A stretch of DNA of 64,000 bases from Cryptomeria japonica (GCF_030272615.1 NC_081414.1:309999164-310063163), one strand, 5' to 3'. Positions 43,441-55,796 are shown, counted from the stretch's first letter. Numbers and translations are program-made. The notes: generated from the letters alone by a model not told the origin.

Positions 43441-43790
43441 TACCAGTAGTGGAAGTGGTGCCCTAGTTAGATAGGATAAGGCTTGGAAACATGGCATCCC
43501 CAGATCAAAAAAAGGAGAAGTAACATGTATTTATTGAAAAACAAAATATAATGGGCGAGGTATTAACCGATTGAAATATCACATTGCACAAATAGAATGC
43601 CATGATGCAAATCCATGCAAAAAAGCACCCCTTGAGGCTATACGTGAAGTGCAAGCTCAATTAGAGGAATTTAAAGAGAAAAAAGAATTAAAAAGGAAGC
43701 AAATGGAAGCCATTAGTGGGGAAGCTTCTTCAAATCCTTGGCCTCCATTTCCTGGATTTGGAAGTAGAGGTTTGTGGTAGTGTGAGTGTG
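43441..43790 (+). pseudogene. BED zinc-finger remnant of hAT element I
   Basis: Follows a tattgcag acceptor at about 43433, like the transposase of H. It reads KAWKHGIPRSKKGEVTCIY, a stop where the second zinc Cys of H stands, then INRLKYHIAQIECHDANPC, the His/Cys half of the BED finger. A helical EEFKEKKELKRKQMEAISG segment follows. It aligns with residues 10-110 of the H transposase. The stop and the loss of all downstream catalytic sequence make it non-functional. Confidence 0.78.
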
Positions 43791-45336
43791 AATATTAGGC
43801 CTCAAATTGCCGAGTTAAGCGATCATTGATATTGGCTCCTCTAAGCCTTAGACTTCTAGCCTCTAGGCTCTAGCTTTTATGTTGATATATGTTTTTAACT
43901 TTTGATGACATGGATTTCATATTGCATGAATTTGTAGACATTTGACACTATTTGTATTTCTAATATGTTATTTAGTTTAGCTTATTTCCTTCAGCTCAAG
44001 CCTAAATTTTGAAAGATCCCTAATGGATCCCCTTGCTGATCTGCTGTAGTTTTTAAATTAATAAACTATATTTTTCCTGTGATTCCTTTGATGGTTTTAG
44101 AGAATAGACATAAGTTGCAGAAGGTTTGTTTCTTTTTGTGTTTTTTGATAGTTTTCAAACAAATAATGAATAATGAACAGTAAACATGAAGGAGACTGAA
44201 AATAAATAAGAACATACAGCCAAATTCAGAATTGCTACAAGCTGTACCAGACAGATTGTTGATTTGTAAAACCAAATAATAATTCCAATGCAGATCCAAG
44301 GAACTTACATCCAACAATGATGCCAAATTGAAAGGTGAATAGTGATCATAAATCAAGAATACCTCTAAGGCTGAATACATGCATTCCTTACATTCCACGT
44401 GGGATGTACTTGCTGCAAATGGCGGCCCTAAGGCTGCAAGGATCACGCCCAAGCTGAAGAATCAATCTGCCATGCTGAAACCCTTACTCTGCAACTTGAA
44501 TCCACAATGAAGAATGGCGTACTCAATCTCTATCAACAATGCACTCTGCCTGAAGAATCCAATGCCAATAACTGTTGAGGGCTACGTCCCAGCCAGTCCA
44601 GATCTTGGGGTTTGCGTCCCAGATGAAGAATCGCCCACTCAGAGCTAATTCGCAAAAATAAGTTTGATTGTGTAAAAAGATAATGAACAATTTGGTCTTC
44701 ATTTTCTTATATCTCCTTTCCTTTCCAAGCCAAACCCTAAAAGGGAGTAAAGTTGGCGCATTATGAAAAGAGTGTTATTTTCTAATTATGGCGTCAACTA
44801 TAGGAAAATAACACTAAATTGCAAAAAAATAGCTTCAGGCATCCAAAAAGACTCCGGACGGTGAGAATCATGTAGCAAAGTTCAAGACCTTTCCAACAAG
44901 CTATAACACAAGCATATCAACCCAGATGAAGCCAGAAATCGCTTATTACTCCGAAATGACTAAATACATAGCCTTATTTTAATTTATTTAATCGTAAACT
45001 TAGGAAATATTTAAATATATTAAAATATCTCCAGAAATCCAATAATAACCCAAAATGACCAAACAATCATGAATATAACTTTGTCACCTATCTGTGACCG
45101 ATGCCGGAAAAGTTGAACTAACTGGCAGTCCCATCCCTAAAATCTAGGGATGCTCCTAGAAACTAGGAAACACACCCAAACTTCATGAAACCGAAACCAT
45201 GACATGGTCCCGTGGAACCTCCAATATGGGAACTGCCAAAACCTCCTAAAAAATAGGGAATCTCCCTAAAATCAAGGAACTGCTCCAAATGGCCCTCAAA
45301 CTGCCTGTAAAGCCAAAATCCAGTCACTATATGCAC

Positions 45337-48300
45337 CAGAGAAACGAAAATCGCCTAAACTCGCCTGGACTCGGCGAGTCCGAGTGCGAGTCACCCTTGC
45401 CGAGTCCTGGGGACTCGGACTCGGACTCGGCTGAGTCCAGGCGCCAGACTCGCCGAGTTTGGCGAGTTTGGCGAGTTTGGCCGAGTCCCGTGCCTGGGAC
45501 TCGGCCGGCGGCGATGTGAAAGATAAGTTAAAAAAAAAACAATTTTAAATGGTTTTTTTGACTCTTTTTTTTTGTGTTATTTTTGTTTTATACCTAAAAG
45601 TGACTTTCATTTCATTCATTTGCAAAAATAGGAGGAGTAAAGTGAGATAAAAAGAATAACAAGGGTGCATTGAAGAAAAACCAGCAAGGAAGATTTCTTC
45701 AATTTCTTCAATTTTCTTCAAGAGTTCTAAGAGGTAAGTTGGTAACATTGTTTTTTTGAGATTTTTTTGTTTCTTATATGCAAAAATTCATTTTTCTATT
45801 CTTTTTTTTTTGAAAGTTTTACATTTTATTCCAAAATCTTTTCTATGTTACTATGTAGGCCCAGGGTTTGTAATTTTATTTTTTTTAAAGTAGGGTTTGA
45901 CAAACCCTACAATTTAAAAAAAATAAAATTGCAAACCCTAGTTACCCTACTTTAGCTTTTTTGAAAAAAATGTTCAATGAGAATGAAATTATGAATGCAC
46001 AACATAGAATGAATGTCTTAATTTATTTTTGCATTTGTAATGTTTTATTGCAGCAACCTTCACATTCTTATTTGCCTCAAGTTTCACAAAACAATCATAC
46101 AATGTCCTCTTCTAGACCTCCCATTAGAAAGGACCCTGCTTGGAAATATCATGAGGATTTTCCAGGGCAAAGAAAAGGGCAAACAAAGTGTATATTTTGC
46201 AAAACAATATTCCATGGAGGCATATATAGATTGAAATACCATATTGCTGGTGTGCGTGGGCATGATGCCGACCCATGCACAAAAGCAGTCACTGAGGCCG
46301 TACGTGATTGCTATGTAATGGTTGAAGAAATTGAAAGGAAAAGGAAAGAAAAAGAGGATCTCACAGTCATTGGGAGACATGCACCTTTAGGAACAGGGAC
46401 ACAATTAGGTTGTGTTGGAGGGCCTTCTTCCTTACCTTCATATCGTCCCACTCATTTTGCTACTACTCATGCTTCCGGTTCTGCTTCTATAAGTGCCAGT
46501 GCTAGTGCCAGTGCCTCTGCCCCTTCTCATGTTCCTAGCACTGGCAGTGGTAGTGGGAATGTTAGCATTGGACCTAGGATTCGTAAATCTAGGTTGGATA
46601 CCTTTTTTGCACCTCGCACTACTCCTGGGTCCCAACAGTCACTTGAGAGCATGGGTTGGAACAAGGAGGTCCATGATGCTGCTAAAATGGCAGTTGGCAG
46701 ATTTTGGATCTATGGCAGTATTCCATTCTTCACAGCCAGGTAAATGTTTTATGTTTGATTGTTTTAATTTTTATAATTTGATTGTTCGTATTAATTTTTG
46801 TTGTATATAGTTCATTATACATAGTACATACTTATCTCATTAAAATTATTTGTGACAGGTCACCTTATTGGCAAGAAATGGTTGATGCCCTTACCATTTG
46901 TGGGGCGGGGTTCAAAGCCCCTTCTGAGTTTGATTTGAGCGGACCCATTTTGACTGAATTGGTGAATGATGTGAAGAAAGAATTGGGTGATCAACGCCAA
47001 ATATGGAGCACTAAAGGTTGCACCATCATGACTGATGGTTGGACAGACAGGAGAAATAGAACTCTCCTTAATTTTCTTGTTTCTTCCGCAGGTGATTGAT
47101 TAATTTTAGTTTCATTTAGGCATTAATTTTTTATTTTTCATTTAATGATTTATTGAATGATCATTGATCTTGCTTTATTTTTTTATTTCAGGGGGAACCG
47201 TTTTCATCAAGTCTATTGATGCCTCCGCCCATTGCAAGAATGCCACCTACCTATGTGAGCAGATAGAGGAGGTGATTAATGAGGTGGGTGAAGAGAACGT
47301 GGTACAGGTGGTGACTGACAATGCACCAAATTATGTTGCTGCAGGTAAACTTTTGATTACAAACTAATTTTGTTTGCAAATTAATTTCTATTTTGTAACC
47401 TCATTAATTACAATGCAACAAATTATGTTGTTGCAGGCAGACTATTGATGGAGAGGCACCCATCTATAGTTTGGACTCCATGTGCCGCCCATTGCATTGA
47501 CCTCATGTTAGAGGATATTGGAAAACTTCCATGGGTCAAGACATGTGTAGAAAAGGCAAGAAATGTGTGCAAATTTGTATATAATCATTCATGGGTGTTG
47601 GCTCTTATGAGACAATACACAGAGCATAAGGAGTTAGCTCGTCCAGGAATCACAAGATTTGCCACAAACTTCATCACATTGCAGTCCATGCTTCGTTGTA
47701 AGATGGCCTTGAGACGTATGATTGTTGGTGAGGAGTGGTCTTCCTCATCCTATGCTGCCACCCCAGCAGGAAAAGATATGGCAGACTGCATTTTTGATGA
47801 GCGAGGCTTTTGGAGCCCTTGTGATGAGATAGTGAAGGTAATTTTTTTATAAATTCTACAATTTTTATTTAACTTTTTGTTTTATAACTTATTCATCATA
47901 TTCTCTTATTTGCTCATGTTTTAAATTACACAATATTTTCAATTTTACAGTTTGTTAAGCCTTTGGTGGTTTTGTTGCGAGTTGCGGATGGAGAAAAGCC
48001 CGCAATGGGCTACATATATGAGGGCATGGATAGGGCAAAAGAGGGCGTCAAATCTATCTATGCAGGAGATGAGAGCAAGTATGGTCCCATTTGGCAGATC
48101 ATTGATAAGAGATGGCATCATCAACTTCATAGGCCCATCCATGCAGCAGCCTATTATTTGAATCCGGCATTCCATTTTAGCCCTACTTTCAGGGCTGATG
48201 CGGAGGTCCTTGATGGGCTATACTCAGTCATGGAGAAGATGGCACCTGTTGGTTGTACTCAGTCAGATCTTATGCGAGAGCTACAGTTGTTCTCAAATGC

Positions 48301-49474
48301 ACAAGGGGAGACCTTTTCTCGTCCTATCGCCAAAGAAAGTAGGACAACTATGATGCCAGGTAAAAATAAATTGTAAGGCTTAATTTTAGTTTTATTGTAT
48401 ATTGTTAAATGAGTTTATGAGAGACTGATTTTATTTATTTTTCTCATTTCAAACTCAAATAATTGGTGGAACTTTTTTGGCCCAACAACACCAAATCTTC
48501 AGAAGTTGGCCATTCGCATCTTGAGCCAACCATGCAGTGCATCTGGTTGTGAGCGCAATTGGAGTATGTTTGAGCACATACACTCCAAGAGGCGCAATAG
48601 ATTATCCGTGGAGAAGATGAATGATCTTATCTTTGTTCACTATAACCTCCGCCTGAGAATGAGAAAGAATGCATTAGCTGACATCTCTCCTATCATTCTA
48701 GATGAGGTTGATCCTGAGGCAGAGTGGGCCATTGAGACAGATCCTGTGGCTGTCTTTAGTGATGATGACACTGATTGGATCGACCAGGTAGATATAGAGG
48801 CTGAGGCTGTAGCCATGGCAGAGGAGGAGCAGAGAGCACGAGCAGAGAGAGGAGATTCAGAGGCAGATGGTGATAGTGACAGAGATGGTGACAGTGACAC
48901 AGATGTTCCTGATGTTGGTGAGCATGGCGTGGTGTCACGAGGAGCGGCTATGGCTGCCCAATCATCTATGACCTACCTTAGACGCCTTCATAGGGGGGCG
49001 GGGCCTTCATCGGAGCCGACGTCGGGGCCGGAGGGTGCAGACTCCTCTGCGCCATAGGCTTGTAGATGTATTTACCTTTGTTATTTGTATGGAACATTTG
49101 ATGATGATCATATGATGACATGGATTTTTTATTCCATGAGTTTTGTAATATTGTATACATTTGACAATATTTATATATCTATGTTTGTTATTTCCTTCAG
49201 CTACAATTTGCGTTTATGCTTATGTGATAGATCATAGATGTATACTTGTGTATGTATTATGTAATGAAATGAGCCAAGTTTGATGATGTTATTGTGTCTT
49301 ATTCAATAAAGGGTGCATGAAACAAGTTTTAAATCTTAAAAAATCTCTAAATTTTTTGAGTTTTTCACTTTCCCGAGTCCAGCCGAGTCTGGAGCCGAGT
49401 CTGACGCCGAGTCCCGAGTCCGAGTCCGATTTGGCCTTGCCGAGTCCGAGCCGAGTCCGAGTTTCGTTTCTTTG
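45337..49474 (+). mobile_element. hAT element H with 8-bp TSD
   Basis: A 4138-bp DNA transposon. The ends CAGAGAAACGAAAATCG and (inverted) CAAAGAAACGAAACTCG match at 15 of 17 and fit the hAT YARNG end rule. The flanking 8-bp duplication ATATGCAC (45329-45336 and 49475-49482) is perfect. Both subterminal regions (45355-45520 and 49370-49465) are packed with CCGAGTC/GACTCGG words, the likely transposase-binding repeats. It encodes a full-length transposase (46102-49057). It is the innermost and hence youngest element of its nest. Confidence 0.95.
46102..49057 (+). CDS. hAT transposase of element H (BED, DUF659, hAT C-terminal dimerisation)
   Basis: Six exons: 46102-46739, 46859-47091, 47192-47344, 47437-47837, 47951-48359 and 48453-49057, 2439 bases in frame (812 aa). 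A 5' UTR intron ends tattgcag at about 46053. Introns 1-4 have GT..AG borders. The BED finger spans about residues 15-60 (CIFC ... HIAG..H). Catalytic residues expected for hAT are present: Asp in TIMTDGWTD, Asp in VVTDNAPNY, Glu in SGCERNWSMFEHIHSKRR. The tail is acidic. ATG 46102 (MSSSRPPIRKDPAWKYHEDF) is chosen because it starts just before the BED finger. The last intron ends in AA at 48451-48452 where AG is expected, so splicing there may fail. Otherwise no stop or frameshift is seen. Confidence 0.88.
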
Positions 49475-49845
49475 ATATGCACTGAATGAGTCCCAATCAA
49501 CCTCTGCTATCCTACGAGACTCCAATGATAGGCCAACTCCTTTGTCTCTGTTGTCCACTCTAGAAAGGGGACATGACAAATTTGCATTTATACTTATGTG
49601 ATGAATGTAAACTTGTGTATGTGTTCAAAGTAGCTTCTATTTGATAAGATTATTGTGTCTTTGAGGTTTATTTAGTAAAAAATACATGAAACAAGTTTAA
49701 AATCGTTAAAAATCTTTGAATTTCTTGGGTTTTTCAATTTGCCGAGTCTTGGCCAAGTTTTTGCCGAGTTTGGGCGCCGAGTCCGGGTAAAAAATCAGCT
49801 TGCCGAGCTGAGTCCGAGTCCGAGTCTTGTAACTATGGTTAATAT

Positions 49846-51043
49846 AACTACTTTGGGTTATGTTTTCAAAATTCACAATTCACAACTAGTTGTGAGTTGT
49901 GAAATTGCATTTCATAACTCTTTTAGTTCAAATTTTACAACTCAGAATTTATCCTGCATTCACTTTTCACCTTTCACAACCTCTCGCTTTCACTTTGTGA
50001 AACTCACAACTAGTTAAAAGTTGTGGTTTTCAATTTCACAACGCATAACCCCTTTGCATTCACAATTTACATTCAACAACCCCTCAACGTTTGACTTTTC
50101 AAAATCATAACTAGTCGTGATTTTGGATTTTGGATTTCGGATTTCACAACTCATAACTACTTTTACATTTAATATTCACAACTCATAACTCATAACCACT
50201 TTATTGTGAATTATGAAATTGATTTTGAGATATGAACTTATTTAATTTTATTTAAATTTGTTCACTTCTTGCCCTTTCTCAAAGATTTCATTACAACTTT
50301 TGACTGAAGAGGAGTTTGGGATTGAAATTTTCACCAAGTATCAAAGGGGTTGAGACGATCATAAGCTAAGAAAATTTCATGATGGAGCATTAAATAATGC
50401 GATTTTTTAATATTTTTCAAAAATAGGTTTATAACTATGTAAATATTAAAATCTCATGAATAGAGAGGTGGGTAGTTGTGAAAATTGGCTGCACATCTCA
50501 AAATAGTACTTAAAACACATCTGTAAGGTGGTTTTCCTTGAGGCCTCATGATTTTCAAGATTTTAATGTTTAGATACTTTAACCAATACTTGGTATGATG
50601 GACACAAAGATGATGGCTTGGACTTAAAACCACATAATTAGAAAATCTTTTCAAATACAGATTCGAATATGCCAGAAATTAGATTTGATACAAAGTTAAA
50701 AAATTTGAGTGTTTAAAATTTGGGGCAATAGTTGTCTCTAACTAGGGACAAGGACTGCAAAGGACGCAAGATGAATCCAAAACCTCTTTGGCGATTAGTG
50801 TGTTATCCATGGGCAATAGAGTCAAAAAATAAGGGATGGGAGACACAACATAGGGACTAACTGGAGAAACTAGACACAAACCAAAAATGGGACCAACACA
50901 ACAAAATTTTGACCAAAAATATGTACATGGTAGGCAAAGCCTATCTCAAACTGCTCCAGGATTGTCATACAAAACCATTCACAGGTTGAGAGAAATAGGC
51001 ACCTCTGCGAAAAAGTAACGTCCATCTTTGTAACACTTGTAAG
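49846..51043. other. No gene seen; host sequence left of element F
   Basis: 49860-50220 is a degenerate run of cacaact/cataact words (a low-complexity repeat). The remainder shows only short frames. It ends in GTAAG (51039-51043), the duplication of element F. Confidence 0.5.
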
Positions 51044-51310
51044 TGTTTACCCTCTCGAGTGAATAACTTCAAGTACATAGATAAAAAACGTAATGCAGAA
51101 TAATAATGCCATAGATATCAAATAAAATATAAGAGATGTTATTCCATTCATAATTGTCCCCCAAGTTGCATTCGGAAGTATATAAAGATACCGAGAGGGT
51201 GTGAGCGCCAATCGTCGCACCGCAACTGCCACCCCTCGGTTGCCAACTAACCAATACAATTACAACTTAATTAACTAGTTTTATTTCCGTGTACAATATT
51301 GCCACCAACA
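51044..51310 (-). repeat. Element F 3' LTR
   Basis: Plus strand TGTTTACCCTC to GCCACCAACA, 267 bp. Confidence 0.94.
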
Positions 51311-51332
51311 TCATCCCCCCCAAAAGAAAAGA

Positions 51333-51350
51333 AGTCGTCTCCAGACGACT
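51333..51350 (-). other. Hairpin beside the PPT of element F
   Basis: AGTCGTCTCCAGACGACT is a perfect 18-bp palindrome. On the minus strand it is followed by ttcttttcttttggggggga and the LTR. Confidence 0.78.
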
Positions 51351-51389
51351 TAATACAAAATAGAGATGACATTAAACAAAACTGCTTAC

Positions 51390-51950
51390 GCCAGTCAAGC
51401 TCGGAACTCATACACTTGCTGCGTCCTCGCCTGAAAACCCCTTTCTGCTACCATCTGATGCTCAAGTGCGGATTTCACCCTTATGGCTTCCTTTGACAAC
51501 ACAGTCCTCCTGTGCCTAAACCAAACTTGTCTGCAAAACACGTTGTTCAATCTCAGCCTCCACCAACTGCTACTCAAATGATACTGTCTCCCTAGCCAAT
51601 TTGTCCTCTATAGCCACCCGCGCTGCCCTCTCGGCATCCAACTCTTGGGTACGCTGAGCTAAGTCTCACGCTAGTACTGCCTCCAACCTGGTGGTCAGCT
51701 CCTCCCGAGCCCTCTGTGCATCCACCAAGGTAACCTCACGTCCAACCGAGACATACTCCGAGTTCCTCAAAGCGTACCATTCATGCCTGGAAGTGGCCAC
51801 AACCCTCTGTCACAAAGGCTACGAGACACCTCAAATCCTCCATCACACTCCCCAAAGGCTAATAACTGAATTGAATAACTCTCTAGTGTCGTATGACTTC
51901 GCGTTCTTGCAATGCCTTCCCTCAAACTCTGTTTGTTCGCAACCTCCAAA
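51390..51950 (-). pseudogene. Element F remnant of the accessory ORF coiled coil
   Basis: Broken minus-strand frame with DAQRAREELTTRLEAVLA, RTQELDAERAARVAIEDKLA and QLVEAEIEQRVLQTSL, colinear with 37420-37860 in element A. Several stops. Confidence 0.62.
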
Positions 51951-52680
51951 TCCGTCTCCCTCTACGGCTTATGGCTTCCCTGCCAATGCTTAGCTGCAGG
52001 CTTCTTTCTCACAGTACGGGACAACCCAACACTTACTGTGCCTTCTCTGCTGCCCTTCGCTAGACTCAAAAAGTGTATTGTAGCTCAAAAATAAACTGGG
52101 GTCGAGGGGCAGCGCCCCTCGCGGGTCCATGGCAACGCCTCATTTCTGTGATATTTTAAGATGTCAAAACCCTTCTTCTCCACTCTAATATTTTCACCGT
52201 CCTGGCTCCACATGTCATCGAATAATTTTTCAATCTGGTCATCCTCTTTTTTTTTTTTGTTTTTGTTTCCTCTGTAATGTCCCCAATGGCACCCCGACCA
52301 TACAACCTCCCCATACGGTCAACAACACTGACACCTCCAATCGTACGACCACCTTCCCATGCGGTCAACACCCTCCTTACCATACGGATACACCTCCAGC
52401 GTACGAACAACATGGTCAACCGTGCACATCGTACGGTCCTCCTTCCTCATGCACAACGCAGTTCAACCGTACAGTGGACCACTGACAATGGAGCGGCTAC
52501 GTGTTTGTTTGTGCGGCTGCGTGTTTTATATCTCCGTTGGCAGTGGTATCCACTGTACGGTGATTCCACCATGGCTTCCCCTTTTTTTTCCCCTTTTTAT
52601 TTTTTTATTTTCGACCGTACGGTCAACTGTCATACTGGTCTATCATACGGACCCGTACGACAATACAGTTTTTTATTTTT
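51951..52680 (-). other. Element F spacer
   Basis: Homologous to the spacer of A, with CGTACGG words, a gccattggggacatt block (52272-52295) and one copy of the GC-rich motif at 52090-52130, but no minisatellite. No gene is seen. Confidence 0.6.
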
Positions 52681-55600
52681 TTAAGTGTCCAGATTTGGCT
52701 CAGGTTTCGTGCCTTTGGGATTGCCCTTTCTCGGTTTGCCTCGCCCGAGAGTCTCACGCTTTGGTCCCGTGCCTCTCGAGTCGCCTTCTCGGCCTCTCGG
52801 GTCCCCTTCCATCCTATTGGGTTCCCCTCCGGACTCTCGGGTGTCCTTCCGGCCTCTCGGGTCCCCTGTGCGCTTCTCGTGGTAGGGTTTCAATTTGGAC
52901 CCGTTGGTGGCAAGTCTATTTTCAATGGCCATCCGAAGACCTGGAACCACAAATTCTACAGGGACTACGGTCTCCTTCCCGTACATAAGAAGAATAATAA
53001 TAAAGATTTTGAAGGCTGCGGCCTTCCACACAGGGTTCCAATTGTTGCCGACCCAAATGATCTTGGGATTATCTACGTCATCGAGGTTTGGGGTGTCTCC
53101 CTTCCAATATTCTCTGTATTCGGGCAGGTACACCTCCTCTATTACTTGCTCTGGTTCCTCTACTTCGAGCCTGTAGCTCTGGAACATTTCGTAATCCTCC
53201 ATCTGCTAGTGGAAGAGCCCGTTCAATGACCTTGTCTCATCCTCGGAGCAGTCTCCTAGTTTGACAATCCCTTCGTCGTTGGCCTCCCTGTAGCCCCGTC
53301 CTTCGTCTCTCAGGTCGTCTTTTCCTTCACCCTCCGATTCCGAAGATGATGCTAGTTCCTCACCGACAACCTGGGTCCTCAGATCAATGGTGTACTTTCG
53401 GCCCCCTTTCTCCATAGAAAGGGTGTTCTTTTTCCAGTCGTGGTTCACCTTTGCTGTAACCAGCCACCCTCTGCCTAAGATGGCGTCGTACTCCTTCTTG
53501 AGTGGGATTACCACAAAATCTAGTATGAAGGGTTGCATGCCGATGGTGACCGATTGGGCCATCAGGGTGCCGAGTGGCTTGATGCCGTGCTGCTCTGTAC
53601 CTACCAAGTTGAACGTGGGTGGCCATAGTGTTGGCTTCCCCAGCTTCTTCCACGTATCCTCTGGCAGTACATTCACCCCCGAACCTCCGTCCACGATGGT
53701 GTCTTTGAGGATAGCCCCAAGAATTCCCATCTCTACTACAGCAGGATGCTGACCACTATTTAAGGTGAACAACATTGGGTCAGCTGAGGGGCTGACCGGA
53801 ACTTCCGCCCGTGTGGCACGCAAAGGTGCCTGCGCAGTGGTTTGTATGGAAGTAAAAATGGCAGTTCTTAACTGTGGCATTGTTTCTAGAAGGTCCTTTA
53901 CCCTTATAGGTACTTCAATCTGCAGTACTTGCCCAATGATGTTATTTTCAGCTTCCAAATGGGATGATGTACTCACCACCTTGTTGTTCCGTCGTTCGGC
54001 CATCATCTCACGTTCAATATTAGCCTTTGCCTCCCGTAATCTCTCCTTCTCTGTACGGGGGTCGGGATAAGTGGCCTTTTTCGTCTGAGTGCGGGTGACT
54101 ACCAATACTTCTTTCTCACCCATCTTCTCAGCCTTCTCAATGTTGAGGAGATTAACCCCTGCCTTTGGGCAATTTGCGTCCTCATGGTCGCCTGGCCCAC
54201 ACCATCGGCAGAGGTGCTGAGGGGTGGCTTCCTTCGTGCAATCACGGGCGAAGTGCTGAGGGGTGGCTTCCTTCGTGCAATCACGGGTGAAGTGCCCCCA
54301 TTGATTACAGGCCCTACATTGGATAATTGGCCGACCCTTGGCGTCATATTGGATACGGCTTCCGTTATTGTTATTGTTGTTATTCCTTCCGCCACTGCGT
54401 CTATTGTCCCGGTAACCTCCAGATGATGCCGTTGTGTTGGTTTGCTGGGCCGTACCCGCTGGTGCGGATTTTGTGGCCTACTCAGTGAACAAAACTTGGC
54501 TCATTTGCGTACTTTGGGTTTTCATGTTGTATGGGCATTCCTTGATGGAGTGTCCCATCACTTGGCAAATCTCACAAAAGGCCTTCTTCGGGCAGGTGCC
54601 TTTTGTGTGGTCTTCTTCCTTACAATTAGTGCACCACATGTCTTCGTTTTTGCTCGTGCTTCCTTTCATGTTCTTAAATTCCTTCAACATATGGTGCATA
54701 TCCTTTTGAAGAGCTTGCACCTTCTTACTTGATGATTCGTCACTACTGCTTTCTCCCGAGGACTTGTCCTTTTTCTTCCACGATGTTTTGTCTTCACTTT
54801 CCAAATCCATCGCGTGGTTGTATGCGTCATCGTATGAAGTGGGCGATACAATCTTCATCTTCTTCCGCAGGGATGGCCGCAACCCTTCCACGAACCATCT
54901 CTTCTTTAGTCCATCAACAGGCTGGTTTTCCATCTTCCCCAGTAATTCCTTTAATCGTCGGTTGTATGTTCGCACTATTTCGTGCTTTCCCTTCTTTGTG
55001 CTTAGTATCTCTGCCACGATCTCATTATCATCTCGAAGGAGTCGAAACTCCTCAAAAGCTTTCTGTAGGTCATCCCATGTTCCCACCTTTGTTTTGTCCA
55101 CATCAGAGTACCAATCAATGGCTACTCCTCTTAGGGTGGCAGGGAACTGCACCACCCAATCCGCTTTGTCAACTACCCCGTTGGCTGACCATATTGTCTC
55201 ACGTGTATGACAGTGCCGTAACGGGTCATCATTGCCATCTCCATTGAATTTAGGCAACTTCTGTTTGCCTGCCATCGAGGGGGGTCGTCTTCCTGGAGGT
55301 GGCTGTGGCTGCGTCTGTGCGTCGCTCCCTCCGGCGCCGGTGCTGTGTTCTGCGTGTGTGACTGGAGGCATGGTGCTTTGCCTGCTGTGTGTGGCACCTG
55401 CAACCGTATGGTTGTCCTCCCCTCCATTCTCACCCGCACCCACTCCTGGCTCCCTCTGGTGATCCTCACTTCGTGGCGTAAGGGATGAGTTTCTAAACTG
55501 ATCCCAAGTCTCTTCGACTAGATTCCGCTGTAACCTTGTTTCCTCTATAAACTCTTTGTGGCTTCGCATCCTACGGTGTTCTTGCGACGTGTAGAAATTT

Positions 55601-55796
55601 CCCTTGGCTTCTACACCCTCCGTGACACCTCCTTGGTTCCCTTCGGGCCACCCTTCGGCAGGTCGTCCTTCGGCAAGTTGCCTTAGCCTCCGTCTATGTT
55701 CTACTTGCTGTTCCAGAATCAAGGCCCTCTGCGCAGCCTCCCACTCGTCCGTTTCTGCTTTTTTTTATTTCTATATTTATTTAATAGGTTGGGCAT
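52681..55796 (-). pseudogene. Element F gag-protease polyprotein with integrase scar
   Basis: One frame from about 55722 to 52681, broken only by TAG at 54478-54480 and TAG at 53206-53208 (both likely from CAG). The ATG equivalent to that of A is at 55794-55796 in another frame, separated by an A-rich run at about 55758-55766. Capsid motifs are KLPKFNGDGNDD, ATLRGVAIDWYSDVD and LKKRWFVEGLRPSLRKKM. Knuckles include CTNCKEEDHTKGTC, CEICQVMGHSIKEC and CRACNQWGHFTRDC, with a duplicated FARDCTKEATPQH block. The protease loop is IVDGGSGVNVLPEDTW. After KAAAFKIF it joins LLMYGKETVVPVEFVVP and NRLATNGSKLKPYHEKR, integrase scars as in A. Confidence 0.88.

Larger units (their letters stand above)
44010..49578 (-). 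mobile_element. Solo LTR J, split by hAT element H
   Basis: The plus strand starts TGAAAGATCCC and ends GGGGACATGACA, with a perfect AATTT duplication (44005-44009 and 49579-49583). Removing H and one 8-bp duplication leaves a 1423-bp LTR with no internal genes. Its ends resemble those of the C LTR (TGAAGTATCCC ... GGGGACATTACA). It interrupts the 3' UTR of element I, whose two halves align with the 3' UTR of H. Confidence 0.85.
42772..49837 (+). mobile_element. hAT element I, internally deleted, split by J and H
   Basis: The outer ends are CGGAGTTACAAGAATCG at 42772 and the inverse of CATAGTTACAAGACTCG at 49837 (14 of 17), flanked by a perfect 8-bp duplication GTTAATAT (42764-42771 and 49838-49845). 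Subterminal GACTCGG/CCGAGTC words cluster at both ends. Without the nested J and H it is only about 1.5 kb. It keeps the BED-finger exon (43441-43780) and then jumps to 3' UTR sequence homologous to that of H (43870-44004 and 49579-49740), so most of the transposase is deleted. It is a non-autonomous relative of H. Confidence 0.85.

Noticed and set aside
45289-45519. Plus-strand Asp/Ser-rich frame across the 5' end of hAT element H
   Set aside because: It is a translation of the GACTCGG subterminal repeats and crosses the element boundary.
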